Below are positions 1-8,011 of a stretch of DNA of 64,000 bases, in pieces. Position 1 is the first letter of the stretch. The number at the start of each line of letters is the position of its first letter. Position numbers and translations under genes: made by a program. The notes under the pieces are model-generated. The model worked only from the letters and a program-made list of their open reading frames with translations, did not search any database and was not told the origin of the DNA. The stretch comes from Pseudonocardia xinjiangensis (GTDB lineage: Bacteria; Actinomycetota; Actinomycetes; Mycobacteriales; Pseudonocardiaceae), in contig NZ_JAAXKY010000007.1 of NCBI RefSeq assembly GCF_012911925.1, forward strand, positions 1 to 64,000. Reading direction: 5' to 3'.

Positions 1-82
1 GCCGGGGGCCGGGCGGGGCGGGGGCGCCGGAGGGCGCGTGGGTCCGCCGTCGCCGTGAGGGCTCGCGCGGCGGCGGGCCGCC

Positions 83-586
83 TCAGTCGAAGTCGCCCGC
101 TGCCCTGCGTACCTTGGCGAGCAGGTCGGTCAGCTCGGTCTCCTGCTCCGGAGCGAGGCCGCTGAGGCCGAACTCGATCGCGGTCACCGACTTCGTGGCG
201 TCCTCCAGGATGGCGGTGCCGGCTTCGGTGATCTCCACCAGCGTCGCGCGCCGGTCGGTCGGGTGCGGGATGCGGCGCACGAGCCCGTCGGCCTGCAGTC
301 GATCCACGATGTTGGTCACGCTCGTCGGATGCAGCTGGAGGCGCTCACCCATCACCCGCATCGGCAGCCTGCCGGTGCGGGAGAAGCTGAGCAGCACCAG
401 TGCCTCGTACCGGGCGAACGTCAGACCGTGCGGGCGCAGTGCCCCGTCCACTGCGGAGAGAAGGATCTGCTGCACCCGCATCACGCTGGTCACCGCGGCC
501 ATCGTGCGCGCGGGTCCGATCCGCTCGTCCCAGATCGCCGCCGCCCGCAGGATCGGGTCGAACGGAAGCGGGTCGTGGGTGGCCAT
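83..586 (-). CDS. MarR-family transcriptional regulator
   Basis: This gene encodes about 167 residues. The first ~30 residues form a helix, followed by a winged helix-turn-helix (LQLHPTSVTNIVDRL, then a DRR wing) and a C-terminal dimerisation helix, which is the usual MarR order and length. An open frame extends upstream to 823, but that part runs antisense to the next gene and lacks MarR sequence, so I chose the ATG at 586. It is divergent from the small gene at 660, with a 73-bp gap that probably holds both promoters. The ligand is unknown. MarR membership is clear and the target is only inferred from position. Confidence 0.85.
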   Translation of the reverse strand: MATHDPLPFDPILRAAAIWDERIGPARTMAAVTSVMRVQQILLSAVDGALRPHGLTFARYEALVLLSFSRTGRLPMRVMGERLQLHPTSVTNIVDRLQADGLVRRIPHPTDRRATLVEITEAGTAILEDATKSVTAIEFGLSGLAPEQETELTDLLAKVRRAAGDFD

Positions 587-659
587 GACCGGCGACGCTA
601 GCAGTGAGGTGCACGCTCGGGGTCGCGGTCGTCGCCTTTGCTGCGGCAGGCTGGCGACC

Positions 660-968
660 ATGCTCTTCGCATTCAGCATCGCCCCGTCCGGAGGCAACTC
701 CGGCACCGACAGCGTGAGCGAGGCGGTCGCGGCGGCCGTCCGCGTCGTCCGCGAGTCCGGACTGCCCAACGAGACCACCTCGATGTTCACCACGATCGAA
801 TCCGAGACGTGGGACGAAGGCATGGAGGTGGTGAAGCGGGCCGTCGAGGCGGTCCAGGCTCACGCCCCCCGGGTGAGCCTGGTGCTGAAGGCCGACATCC
901 GGCCCGGTCACTCCGGCCAGCTGACGGCCAAGGTGGAGCGGGTCGAGGCGGCGCTGGACAAGGGCTGA
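660..968 (+). CDS. MTH1187/YkoF-type thiamine-binding family protein
   Basis: This is a 102-residue protein with the compact alternating beta-alpha pattern of the MTH1187 family (PF01910). It starts with a short strand (MLFAFSIAPSG), has the family-typical ESETWDEGMEVVKRA region, and ends in a lysine-rich strand (VSLVLKADIRPGHSG). Family members form tetramers and some bind thiamine or related small molecules, but no enzymatic role is established. The upstream open frame (from 114) is antisense to the MarR gene, so the ATG at 660 is preferred. It is divergent from that MarR gene and may be its target. Confidence 0.75.
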   Translation: MLFAFSIAPSGGNSGTDSVSEAVAAAVRVVRESGLPNETTSMFTTIESETWDEGMEVVKRAVEAVQAHAPRVSLVLKADIRPGHSGQLTAKVERVEAALDKG

Positions 969-975
969 ACCGCGT

Positions 976-1021
976 CCGGGCCGAACGGGCAGGCGCCGCA
1001 GCGCCGGCCTGTTCGGCCCGG
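976..1021. terminator. Bidirectional hairpin between convergent genes
   Basis: An 11-bp perfect inverted repeat (CCGGGCCGAAC at 976-986, complement at 1011-1021) encloses a GC-rich loop that can pair further. It lies between the stop of the thiamine-binding-type gene (968) and the stop of the convergent membrane-protein gene (1037). There is no long T tract, as is common in actinobacteria, so terminator function is inferred from position and stem strength. Confidence 0.65.
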
Positions 1022-1036
1022 AAACGGAGGAACTAC

Positions 1037-1330
1037 TCAGCCCCGGCTGATGACCAGGGTGAAGAAGAAGACGCCGAGCAGAATGGCGGCCGTGCCGAGA
1101 AGCATCGCGATCTTGGCCCGCTTCGCGGAAACGGGGCGGCGGGAGGCCGCGCTGCCGAGGCCCAGTGCGGTGGCGCCCAGGATCCAGGCGATGAGCGGAA
1201 CCGGGCTGACGATCACGGCGACCACGCCCACGATCAGGGCCGCCTTCCCGAGCTTCGGGCTCTCACTCTTGGCTGTCCTCCTCCGGGCGTCCTGGAGGAG
1301 GCGGTCGGCAACGGTGTTCTCCGTGCTCAT
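1037..1330 (-). CDS. Small two-helix membrane protein (DUF4190-like)
   Basis: This 97-residue protein has a hydrophilic charged N-terminus of about 28 residues, then two hydrophobic segments (roughly residues 29-56 and 74-95) separated by a basic loop (SRRPVSAKRAK). The pattern resembles DUF4190-type small membrane proteins of actinobacteria, although the match is to shape rather than to a diagnostic motif. The ATG at 1330 follows an AAGGAA ribosome binding site. The upstream open frame (to 2053) is antisense to the next gene and is not counted. Function is unknown. Confidence 0.7.
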   Translation of the reverse strand: MSTENTVADRLLQDARRRTAKSESPKLGKAALIVGVVAVIVSPVPLIAWILGATALGLGSAASRRPVSAKRAKIAMLLGTAAILLGVFFFTLVISRG

Positions 1331-1596
1331 GCGGGTTCCTTGGAGGGGGAGGCCGCGTACCCGCGGCAGTGGATTCGACGCAGAGCGACCATTGATCACT
1401 CGTACCCTTCTCAACGATTGCCCGGGCATCCCCGGTGTTCTGCCAGTCCGGTGACCATCTGGCCCTGACGGATGACGGGATTTCGAATCTCGACTGCGTA
1501 GGGTCACCGAAACGACCGGACCGGTGAACTTCCGCGCGGGTTCTCCCCGTCGTGACGCCGGGTGGGAACGTCGATCAACAAACTGCGAGGAGTGCG

Positions 1597-2487
1597 ATGA
1601 ACGAGATTCCGGGCGCCACCGACGATCATCGGTCCCGCCGGATGTGGCGTGCGCTGGAGCCTGTGCACGCGGTCGTGTACTTCGCACCGGAGTGCCAGGC
1701 GGCGTGCGAAGCACTGGGCACCAAGGGCTACTGGATGAGCTACTTCGCGCTGCGCGCCGCTCCGCTCGGAGCGGCGCCTGCCGAGCTCGTCGCGGCTCTC
1801 TTCTACAACTTCCATCCGGGGCTCGTCGCGAGGTCGGTGCCGGCCGTGTGGGAGCTGGCGGGTCCCGAGCGCTACCTCGACCTCCGCCTCCAGGCGGTCG
1901 ACGCGGCACTGCGGCGGCTGCTCGGTGCGGAGGTGCTCGGCTCCCCCGAGGTGGCCGCGGCGGCCGCGATCGCACGGGACGCGGCGCTGGCCGCGCCCAC
2001 GGCAGGACGTCCGCTCGCCGCGGCCAACCTCGCCCTGGAGTGGCCGGAGGCACCGCACCTCGTGCTGTGGCACGCGCAGACCGTCCTGCGCGAGCAACGG
2101 GGCGACGGGCACGTCGCCGCCCTGCTCACTGCCGGGCTGGATCCCGCCGAGGCGCTCGTCCTCTTCGCAGCCGACCACGCGATGGATGCGGAGTGGCTGC
2201 GCAGGCGCCGTGGCTGGTCGGAGGAGGAGTGGACGGACGCGGCCCGCCGGCTCTCCGAGCGCGGCCTGATCGAGGAGGGGGCACTGACGCCGGCCGGACG
2301 CGCCGTGCGGGCCGAGGTGGAGGCCCGTACCGACGCGCTCGCCGACCCGCCGGTGGCCGCGATCGGGGCCGCAGCGGCCGACCGGCTGGTGGACCTGGTC
2401 GCCCCGCTGGTCAGCGCCATCATCGGAGCCGGCGGGTTCCTCGCGGCCAACCCGATGGGACTGCGTCCGCTCGTGCCGGTGACGTGA
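1597..2487 (+). CDS. SCO6745-family helix-turn-helix protein
   Basis: This gene encodes about 296 residues. It has the family's start (RRMWRALEPVHAVVYFAPE), a central helical region (ALFYNFHPGLVARSVPAVWE), and a winged-helix-like C-terminus (WSEEEWTDAARRLSERGLIEE, LTPAGRAVRAEVE). Members of this actinobacterial family have no proven function. Some are annotated SalK-like, and the C-terminus suggests nucleic-acid or effector-dependent regulation. The ATG at 1597 follows GCGAGGAG at good spacing, so the 15 codons upstream are excluded. A TAGGGT -10-like box lies at 1499-1504, about 90 bp upstream. Family assignment is from memory of conserved phrases. Confidence 0.7.
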   Translation: MNEIPGATDDHRSRRMWRALEPVHAVVYFAPECQAACEALGTKGYWMSYFALRAAPLGAAPAELVAALFYNFHPGLVARSVPAVWELAGPERYLDLRLQAVDAALRRLLGAEVLGSPEVAAAAAIARDAALAAPTAGRPLAAANLALEWPEAPHLVLWHAQTVLREQRGDGHVAALLTAGLDPAEALVLFAADHAMDAEWLRRRRGWSEEEWTDAARRLSERGLIEEGALTPAGRAVRAEVEARTDALADPPVAAIGAAAADRLVDLVAPLVSAIIGAGGFLAANPMGLRPLVPVT

Positions 2488-2568
2488 GCGCGAAACCGCT
2501 CCGCAGGCGGCCGTGCGGCGTGGGCACCAGACAGGCACGGCGGATGCGGCCGATGGCAGGATGAACAC

Positions 2569-3537
2569 GTGTCCCGACCCGATCCTCGTCAGGCGGCCAG
2601 AACGGCCGCACTGTCGTCCGCCATGGCCGGTGCGGTCGACCTGTCCGCCCTGAAGGCCCGCTCGGAGGCCGCGGCCCGCCCGCAGCCGGCGTCCGGGGGA
2701 GCGGAACGCGCTGGCAGCAGCGCGTTCGTCATCGACGTCACCGAGCAGACCTTCCAGACCGACGTTCTCGAACGGTCGATGCAGGTCCCGGTCGTCATCG
2801 ACCTGTGGGCCACCTGGTGCGGCCCGTGCAAGCAGCTCTCGCCGGTGCTGGAGCGCCTCGCCGAGGCCGGCAACGGCGCGTGGATCCTGGCGAAGGTCGA
2901 CGTCGACGCCAACCCGCGGATCGCGCAGGCCTTCGGGGTCCAGTCGATCCCCATGGTGGTGGCCGTCGTCGGGGGCCAGCCGGTGGACGCGTTCAACGGG
3001 GCGTTGCCCGAACCCCAGGTGCGCCAGTGGATCGCCGCGCTGCTCGACGCCCTGCGTGACCGGATGCCCGCCATCGCGCAGGCGGAGGCAGGCGCCGGGG
3101 CGGTGGACGAGCCGGTGGAGGAGCCGGAGGACCCGCGCTTCACCGCGGCGGAGGACGCGCTCGAACGCGGTGACTACGCGGCCGCGGAGGACGCCTACCA
3201 GCAGATCCTGGCCGTCGAGCCGGCCAACGAGCAGGCCGCCGCTGCTCTGTCGCAGGTGCGGTTCCTGGCCCGCGCGGAGAGTGCCGACCCCTCGGCCATC
3301 GCCCGCGCGGACGCCGCTCCCGACGATGTCGACGCCCAGTTGGCCGCCGCGGACGCCGAGGTGGCCACAGACCGCGTCGAGGCGGCCTTCTCGCGGCTGG
3401 TGGCCACGGTCGCGCGCACCGCAGGCGACGACCGCGACCGCGTTCGCGAGCACCTCGTGGGGCTGTTCGAGCTGTTCCCGGCCGACGACCCCCGGGTCAC
3501 CGCGAGCCGGCGATCCCTCGCCCGCGCGCTCTTCTGA
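2569..3537 (+). CDS. Thioredoxin-domain TPR protein (CnoX/YbbN type)
   Basis: This 322-residue protein has an N-terminal tail of about 50 residues, a thioredoxin fold (about 52-160) with an intact WCGPC active site (Cys84 and Cys87), and a C-terminal tetratricopeptide-like helical region (about 175-320). The layout matches YbbN/CnoX holdase-type proteins and mycobacterial Rv1324-like proteins. These help protect proteins or reduce disulfides in the cytoplasm. It starts with GTG. A CAGGAT hexamer at 2557-2562 sits 6 nt before the start with no ribosome binding site, suggesting a leaderless transcript. It is a monocistronic gene, with a convergent MarR gene downstream. Confidence 0.85.
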   Translation: MSRPDPRQAARTAALSSAMAGAVDLSALKARSEAAARPQPASGGAERAGSSAFVIDVTEQTFQTDVLERSMQVPVVIDLWATWCGPCKQLSPVLERLAEAGNGAWILAKVDVDANPRIAQAFGVQSIPMVVAVVGGQPVDAFNGALPEPQVRQWIAALLDALRDRMPAIAQAEAGAGAVDEPVEEPEDPRFTAAEDALERGDYAAAEDAYQQILAVEPANEQAAAALSQVRFLARAESADPSAIARADAAPDDVDAQLAAADAEVATDRVEAAFSRLVATVARTAGDDRDRVREHLVGLFELFPADDPRVTASRRSLARALF

Positions 3538-3571
3538 GCCGCCAACCCCACCTGCCCCCGGGCGGGCCGAG

Positions 3572-4015
3572 CTACCGGTCCTCCATCGCCGCGGCGACGC
3601 GGCGGAGGTAGTCCAGCACGGCGGCGCGCTCGTCGGGGGGCAGGGAGCCCGACACCTCGTCGATCGCGGAGATGACGGGGTGCCAGGCCTCGGCGCTCGT
3701 GCACCGGGCGTCATCGGTGATCGCGACGGTGATGCGGCGCCGGTCGCGCGCGTCGTGGGCCCGGTGGACGTGGCCGGCCCGCTCGAGCCGGTCGAGCATC
3801 GCGCTTCCCGACGCGGCCCGGATGCCCAGCCGTCGCGCGAGGTCCACGACCCCCATCGGTCCGTGTTGCTCGAGCAGGTAGAGCGCGGTCATGTCGGTCG
3901 TGTTCATCCCGAGCTCGCGGGCCTTGCGCGCGTTCAGCTCCCGCGACGCGTCGCCCAGCCGCCGTACCGCGACGGTCAGCTGGTCCAGCTCGCCGCCGCC
4001 CGAGGTTCCGCCCAT
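3572..4015 (-). CDS. MarR-family regulator of the adjacent monooxygenase
   Basis: This gene encodes about 147 residues with the MarR winged-helix core: a recognition-helix region LGIRAASGSAMLDRLERAG and a wing DARDRRRITVAIT. The ATG at 4015 follows GGGAG. An upstream GTG at 4039 would add eight residues. It is divergent from the FAD monooxygenase, and the shared intergenic region carries a near-perfect 31-bp dyad. It probably represses both itself and the monooxygenase and is released by a substrate-like ligand. That regulatory link is inferred from arrangement. Confidence 0.85.
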   Translation of the reverse strand: MGGTSGGGELDQLTVAVRRLGDASRELNARKARELGMNTTDMTALYLLEQHGPMGVVDLARRLGIRAASGSAMLDRLERAGHVHRAHDARDRRRITVAITDDARCTSAEAWHPVISAIDEVSGSLPPDERAAVLDYLRRVAAAMEDR

Positions 4016-4052
4016 CCCGCTCCCGTCCGCCGCGCGCACCCGGCCGAAACAT

Positions 4053-4083
4053 GTTAGACAATCTACATACTAGATGGTCTAAC
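4053..4083. promoter_or_regulatory. 31-bp palindromic operator, probable MarR site
   Basis: Two nested perfect inverted repeats share one centre at 4068: an outer GTTAGAC/GTCTAAC (4053-4059 and 4077-4083) and an inner ATCTA/TAGAT (4061-4065 and 4071-4075). The site is strikingly AT-rich against its surroundings and sits between the divergent MarR and monooxygenase starts. It overlaps TAACAT/CATACT-like -10 sequences, so a bound dimer would block both promoters. Binding by the adjacent MarR protein is inferred. Confidence 0.8.
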
Positions 4084-4124
4084 TACTCGTCCGAACCGGC
4101 CACGGGCCGGACCGAAGGTGGCTG

Positions 4125-5351
4125 ATGGCTTCTCGCAGCGTTCTGGTCTCGGGCGCAAGCATCGCGGGGCCCGCCCTGGCCCACTGGCTGCATCGGGCCG
4201 GCTGGGCGGTGACGGTCGTCGAGCGGTTCGACGGCCTGCGCGAGGCCGGGCAGAACATCGACGTCCGCGGGGCCGGTCGCGAGGTCGTCCGCCGCATGGG
4301 CCTGGAGGAGCAGATCCTGGCCGCGCGCACCGGCGAGCTGGGCAGCACGATCGTCGACGGGCAGGGCCGGTCGCTCGCGTCCTTCGCGGCAGGCACCTCC
4401 GACGGCGACGGCCTGACCGCCGAGATGGAGATTCTGCGCGGGGACTTCGCACGCCTGCTCCACGAGAGCACCGCCCGCGACGTCGAGTACGTCTTCGGTG
4501 ACCAGATCACCGCACTCGACGACACCGGCGACGCGGTGACGGCCTCTTTCCTGAACGGGCCGGCGCGCACCTTCGACGCCGTCGTGGTGGCCGAGGGCCT
4601 GACCTCGCGCACGCGATCGCTGGTGCTCCCCGACGCCGAGGTCACCGGGCTCGGCCTCTACATGGCCTACCTGACCATCGAGCGCACCGCCGCTGACGAC
4701 GACTGGTGGCGCTGGTACTTCGCCCCGGGTGGGCGCCAGGTGACGTTGCGTCCGGACAACCACGGGACGATCCGGGCGACCCTCTCGGTCGCCTCGTCCG
4801 TCGGCGGGCTGGAGGACCTCGAACCCGCCGACCAGGCGCGCATCCTCCGGCGGACGTTCCGGGGCGCGGGCTGGGAGACCGAGCGGGTGCTGGCAGCACT
4901 CGACCGGGACGCGTTCTACTTCGACGCGGTCGGCCAGATGCGGATCCCCCGCTGGAGCCGCGGGCGGGTCGGGCTGGTCGGCGACGCCGCCTACTGCCCG
5001 TCGCCGTTGAGCGGGATGGGTACCAGCCTGTCCCTGGTCGGCGCCTACGTGCTCGCGGGGGAGCTCGCGAGCGCCCCCGATCCCCTCGGGGCCTTCGCGC
5101 GGTTCGAGACGCTCATGCGGCCCTACGTCGACCGGGCCCAGAAGCTCCTTCCCGGGGCCCCAGCGATCGTCCATCCTCGGTCCCGCGCGGGGGTGGCCGC
5201 CCTGCGGACCGCGGTCCGGCTGGCCGGCAGCCCCCTGGCCAGGCGGCTCGGCGGCGTCGCCGGGCGGGTCATCGCCCCGCCGGCGGACGCGATAGAGCTG
5301 CCCCGCTACCCGGCCCTGCGAGAGACCGGCCACCCGGCCGGGCTCGCCTAG
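4125..5351 (+). CDS. FAD-dependent monooxygenase (UbiH/TetX-like)
   Basis: This 408-residue protein has an N-terminal dinucleotide-binding motif (VSGASIAGPALA, residues 8-19), an acidic residue ending the second strand (VVERF), a central substrate domain, and the second FAD motif VGLVGDAAYCPSPLSGMGT near residue 285. This is the layout of class A flavoprotein hydroxylases that use NAD(P)H and O2 on aromatic or polyketide-like substrates. The substrate cannot be read from sequence. The neighbouring MarR gene and operator suggest ligand-induced expression. Its stop shares CTAG (5348-5351) with the convergent deaminase stop. Confidence 0.85.
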   Translation: MASRSVLVSGASIAGPALAHWLHRAGWAVTVVERFDGLREAGQNIDVRGAGREVVRRMGLEEQILAARTGELGSTIVDGQGRSLASFAAGTSDGDGLTAEMEILRGDFARLLHESTARDVEYVFGDQITALDDTGDAVTASFLNGPARTFDAVVVAEGLTSRTRSLVLPDAEVTGLGLYMAYLTIERTAADDDWWRWYFAPGGRQVTLRPDNHGTIRATLSVASSVGGLEDLEPADQARILRRTFRGAGWETERVLAALDRDAFYFDAVGQMRIPRWSRGRVGLVGDAAYCPSPLSGMGTSLSLVGAYVLAGELASAPDPLGAFARFETLMRPYVDRAQKLLPGAPAIVHPRSRAGVAALRTAVRLAGSPLARRLGGVAGRVIAPPADAIELPRYPALRETGHPAGLA

Positions 5352-6367
5352 GCGGCGGCCTCGACGGCGTCGATCTCGGCGAGGATCTGAGTGCGCAGCT
5401 CGTCCGAGCAGAACGCGGCCCGCGCCCCGGTCCTGGCGATCTCGGCCAGCTCCGGGATGCCCATGCCGAACACGTCGTGGCACAGCCGGTACTCGGCGTC
5501 GAGGTCGGTCTGGAACATCCCGGGGTCGTCGGTCGCGAGCGTGACCGGTACGCCCGCGGCCACCAGCGCGGGCAGCGGGTGGGCGGCGAGCGAGGGCGCC
5601 GCACCGGTCAGGAGGTTGGACGTCGGGCACACCTCGAGCGGGATGTGGTGGGCGGCCAGGTACTCGAGCAGCCGCGGGTCCTGCGCGGCGGCGATGCCGT
5701 GCCCGATCCGTTCGGCGCCCAGGTCGGTGAGGGCGGCCCAGATCTCGCCCGGCCCCACGGTCTCCCCGGCGTGGGGCAGGCTGTGCAGCCCGGCGGCCAC
5801 GGCCCGGTGGAACGCGGGCGCGAAGTCGGCCCGGCTGACCCCCAGCTCCGAGCCGCCCAGCCCGATGCCGACGGTGCCGTCCGGGCGGTGCCCGACGGCG
5901 AAGTCGACGGTCTCCTCGGCGCCCGCCGGGCCGAGGATGGCGTCGGCGTCGAAGACCCAGCCCAGCTCCACGCCGTGCCGTTCCCGCGCGAGGGTCCGGC
6001 CGTCGACGAGGGCCTGCGCGAGGTCGTCGTAGCCCACCCCGCCCATCCGGTGGCGCACCGGGGTGACCTGCACCTCGGCGTAGCGCACGGTGCGGGCGGC
6101 GAGGTCCGCGGCCAGCTCGGTCACCAGCGTCACGACGTCCGCCGCGGTGACCAGCAGGTTCACCTGGCGGTAGACGTCGAGAAAGTGCGGGAAGTCGGTG
6201 AACGTGTAGAAGCGACGCAACGCGTCGAGCTCGGTGGGAACGCCGCCATCGGGGTGGCGCCGCGCGAGGGTCAGCACGGTGTCGAGCGAGGCGGATCCGA
6301 CGAGGTGCAGGTGCAGCTCGACCTTGGGCAGCGCGGCGACGAAATCCGCCACGGTGGACGCGGACAT
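5348..6367 (-). CDS. add: Adenosine deaminase
   Basis: This 339-residue enzyme would hydrolyse adenosine (or deoxyadenosine) to inosine in purine salvage. The metal-binding HxH (LHLH, His19 and His21) lies near the N-terminus. The HAGE motif, the HGI segment and the TDDP motif (LATDDPGMF) follow in the usual order, giving all zinc ligands and the catalytic Glu, His and Asp. Length fits the family. I chose the ATG at 6367. The frame continues upstream but without family sequence. A possible 25-codon ORF with a strong ribosome binding site precedes it. Related deaminases such as adenine or AMP-analogue types cannot be fully excluded. Confidence 0.88.
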   Translation of the reverse strand: MSASTVADFVAALPKVELHLHLVGSASLDTVLTLARRHPDGGVPTELDALRRFYTFTDFPHFLDVYRQVNLLVTAADVVTLVTELAADLAARTVRYAEVQVTPVRHRMGGVGYDDLAQALVDGRTLARERHGVELGWVFDADAILGPAGAEETVDFAVGHRPDGTVGIGLGGSELGVSRADFAPAFHRAVAAGLHSLPHAGETVGPGEIWAALTDLGAERIGHGIAAAQDPRLLEYLAAHHIPLEVCPTSNLLTGAAPSLAAHPLPALVAAGVPVTLATDDPGMFQTDLDAEYRLCHDVFGMGIPELAEIARTGARAAFCSDELRTQILAEIDAVEAAA

Positions 6368-6422
6368 GGCAGGACGACCTTCCGGGGACGACGGGTACGG
6401 GGACGGGCGTGCACGGCCCGAA

Positions 6423-6500
6423 TCACCAGTCGGCGTCGCCCCGGTCGTAGCACTCGCCGTACAGGGGGCGCCGGAGCAGCGCCGCTCTGCGGAGATCCAC
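6423..6500 (-). CDS. Possible 25-codon upstream ORF before add
   Basis: A GTG at 6498-6500 is preceded by GGAGGGGAGGG at ideal 7-nt spacing. It opens a 25-codon frame (begins MDLRRAALLRRPLYG, ends DRGDADW) with a TGA at 6423-6425. The frame ends 55 nt before the add start on the same strand. The composition is protein-like (Trp, Tyr and Cys present), not the Arg/Pro-rich pattern of noncoding frames here. It could be a leader peptide or a small protein. No homologue is recognised. Confidence 0.45.
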   Translation of the reverse strand: MDLRRAALLRRPLYGECYDRGDADW

Positions 6501-6552
6501 TCGGCAACCCTCCCCTCCGCAGGCGGGGGCGTCAAGCGTGCACGCGCACCCG

Positions 6553-7944
6553 TCAGCGGTTCGGCAGGCAGCCGTGCGGGCCGCCGAGCAGGCCGTCGCG
6601 GAACCGGCTGACGCGGTCGAAGCCGCTCTCGGTGGTGTCGACGCCGCCCGCGGAGTCGCGGGCGGCCCAGTCGTGGGTCAGCAGCACCTGCACGGCCTCG
6701 TCGAGGTCGCCGGGGGAGAGGGTGAACCCGCCGTCGGGCTCGACCAGCGCGCCCGTGTACGCACCGGCCAGGCACACCGCCGCCGCACCGGCTGCCGGCC
6801 CCTCGGTCTCGGCGCCGAGCGCAGCCAGCAGGGCGATGCCGTACCGGCTCGCCAGCAGCGTGGCGCCCGCGTAGTCGCCCACCTCGCGGTGCAGGGTGTC
6901 GAGCGCGCCCTGGTCGATGGACAGCACGCCGTCGGCCGCGCAGAACCGCACCGGCCCCTGGGTCACGGGCACGTGGGCCGGGCAGCTCGCACCACCGATC
7001 GGGGGGACCCGCCAGCCGGGGGAGAGCGCGCCGAACCACTGGTCGGCGTCCTGCTGCAGCGCCTCGAGCAGCACCGGCAGGGGGAGGTCGCCGCCACGGG
7101 CCTGGTCGGCGGCCGAACCGAACCGGCGCTGCGTGAACGAGCGGTTGTCGACGGTCATCCCGGAGCAGCGGGCGGCGCCGTCCCGGAAGCCGTCCTGGAA
7201 CGCCGAGACCCGGTCGAACGCGTTGCCGTGTGCACTGTCGTTGCCGGGCAGGACGCCGAGGGGGTCGCGGAACCCGACGAGCGCCAGCAGCGCGGCGTCA
7301 CGGGCCTTCGGATCGACGGCCAGCCCGGCGACGGGCCGTTCGGCCAGCTTGGCGAAGACGACCCCGGCGTAGCAGTCGGCCATCGTCTCCAGCAGGACCG
7401 CCGGGTACCGGCCGGGGTCACCGGCCTGCGCCGCGTCGATCCCGAGCCGGGACTGCACGGCGTGGCCGACCTCGTGGGCCAGCGCCACCATGACCCCGGC
7501 GCTCCCGAACCGGCGGTGCAGGTCGGGCAGCAGGGTGTCGGCGTCCCACACCACCGCATCCGCCGTGGGGCAGTAGAACGCCTGGCCGACGAGGTCGGCG
7601 ACCCGCTCCACGCACGGTGGCCTCGATGTGGCGGGGTGGCCGGTCCGGACCGGCGCGAACGTGCGGATGTCGTTCCACGGGCGCCCGAACGCGGCAGGGA
7701 AGGCGCCGCGCCAGACGTCCTGGATGGCGCCCGTGGCCGCCGTCGCCACCCCGTCCGGGGACAGCGGGACCGGGGCCTGGGGTGACGGCGCGGGAGCGGC
7801 GGAGACGGTGACCGGCGGCCGGGCTGCATCGGGCCGCCCCGGGACGGCCTGCGTGCATCCCGTGACGAGTACGCCCATGGCGACGGCGAACACCGCGGTG
7901 GCAGACGGTCGGGGCCGTGACAGGGCGCGCACGCCGAACATCAT
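6553..7944 (-). CDS. Secreted neutral zinc metallopeptidase lipoprotein (YpfJ-like)
   Basis: This gene encodes about 463 residues. It has a basic N-terminus, a hydrophobic segment and a lipobox LVTGC (Cys30), then a Pro/Ala-rich linker. A catalytic HEVGH (His157-Glu158-His161) and a downstream ETMADCYAG segment supply the third ligand region, as in the putative neutral zinc metallopeptidase family (PF04228). It is therefore probably lipid-anchored outside the membrane. The start is the first of two consecutive ATGs (7944); the next is at 7941. The longer frame to 8232 runs into the divergent GT87 gene and is rejected. The physiological substrate is unknown. Confidence 0.82.
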   Translation of the reverse strand: MMFGVRALSRPRPSATAVFAVAMGVLVTGCTQAVPGRPDAARPPVTVSAAPAPSPQAPVPLSPDGVATAATGAIQDVWRGAFPAAFGRPWNDIRTFAPVRTGHPATSRPPCVERVADLVGQAFYCPTADAVVWDADTLLPDLHRRFGSAGVMVALAHEVGHAVQSRLGIDAAQAGDPGRYPAVLLETMADCYAGVVFAKLAERPVAGLAVDPKARDAALLALVGFRDPLGVLPGNDSAHGNAFDRVSAFQDGFRDGAARCSGMTVDNRSFTQRRFGSAADQARGGDLPLPVLLEALQQDADQWFGALSPGWRVPPIGGASCPAHVPVTQGPVRFCAADGVLSIDQGALDTLHREVGDYAGATLLASRYGIALLAALGAETEGPAAGAAAVCLAGAYTGALVEPDGGFTLSPGDLDEAVQVLLTHDWAARDSAGGVDTTESGFDRVSRFRDGLLGGPHGCLPNR

Positions 7945-7997
7945 CGCGCGACGGCGCGCTCCGGGGGAGCGGTTCGGCCCGACACGACCGGGCGGGA

Positions 7998-8003
7998 TAG
8001 CGT
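7998..8003 (+). promoter_or_regulatory. -10 box (TAGCGT) of a leaderless-type promoter
   Basis: TAGCGT lies 8 nt before the GTG at 8012, with no ribosome binding site between. The same arrangement recurs at many genes in this window, suggesting that transcription starts at or next to the start codon. Confidence 0.55.
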
Positions 8004-8011
8004 CAGGCACC

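Noticed and set aside
1-82. Possible gene end at the left edge
   Set aside because: The sequence is G/C low complexity with no codon pattern or stop arrangement that supports a gene.
1504-3714. Minus-strand frame of over 700 codons antisense to the SCO6745-type and thioredoxin-TPR genes
   Set aside because: It is repetitive Arg/Gly/Asp sequence without domains. The plus strand carries a thioredoxin active site and clear start signals.
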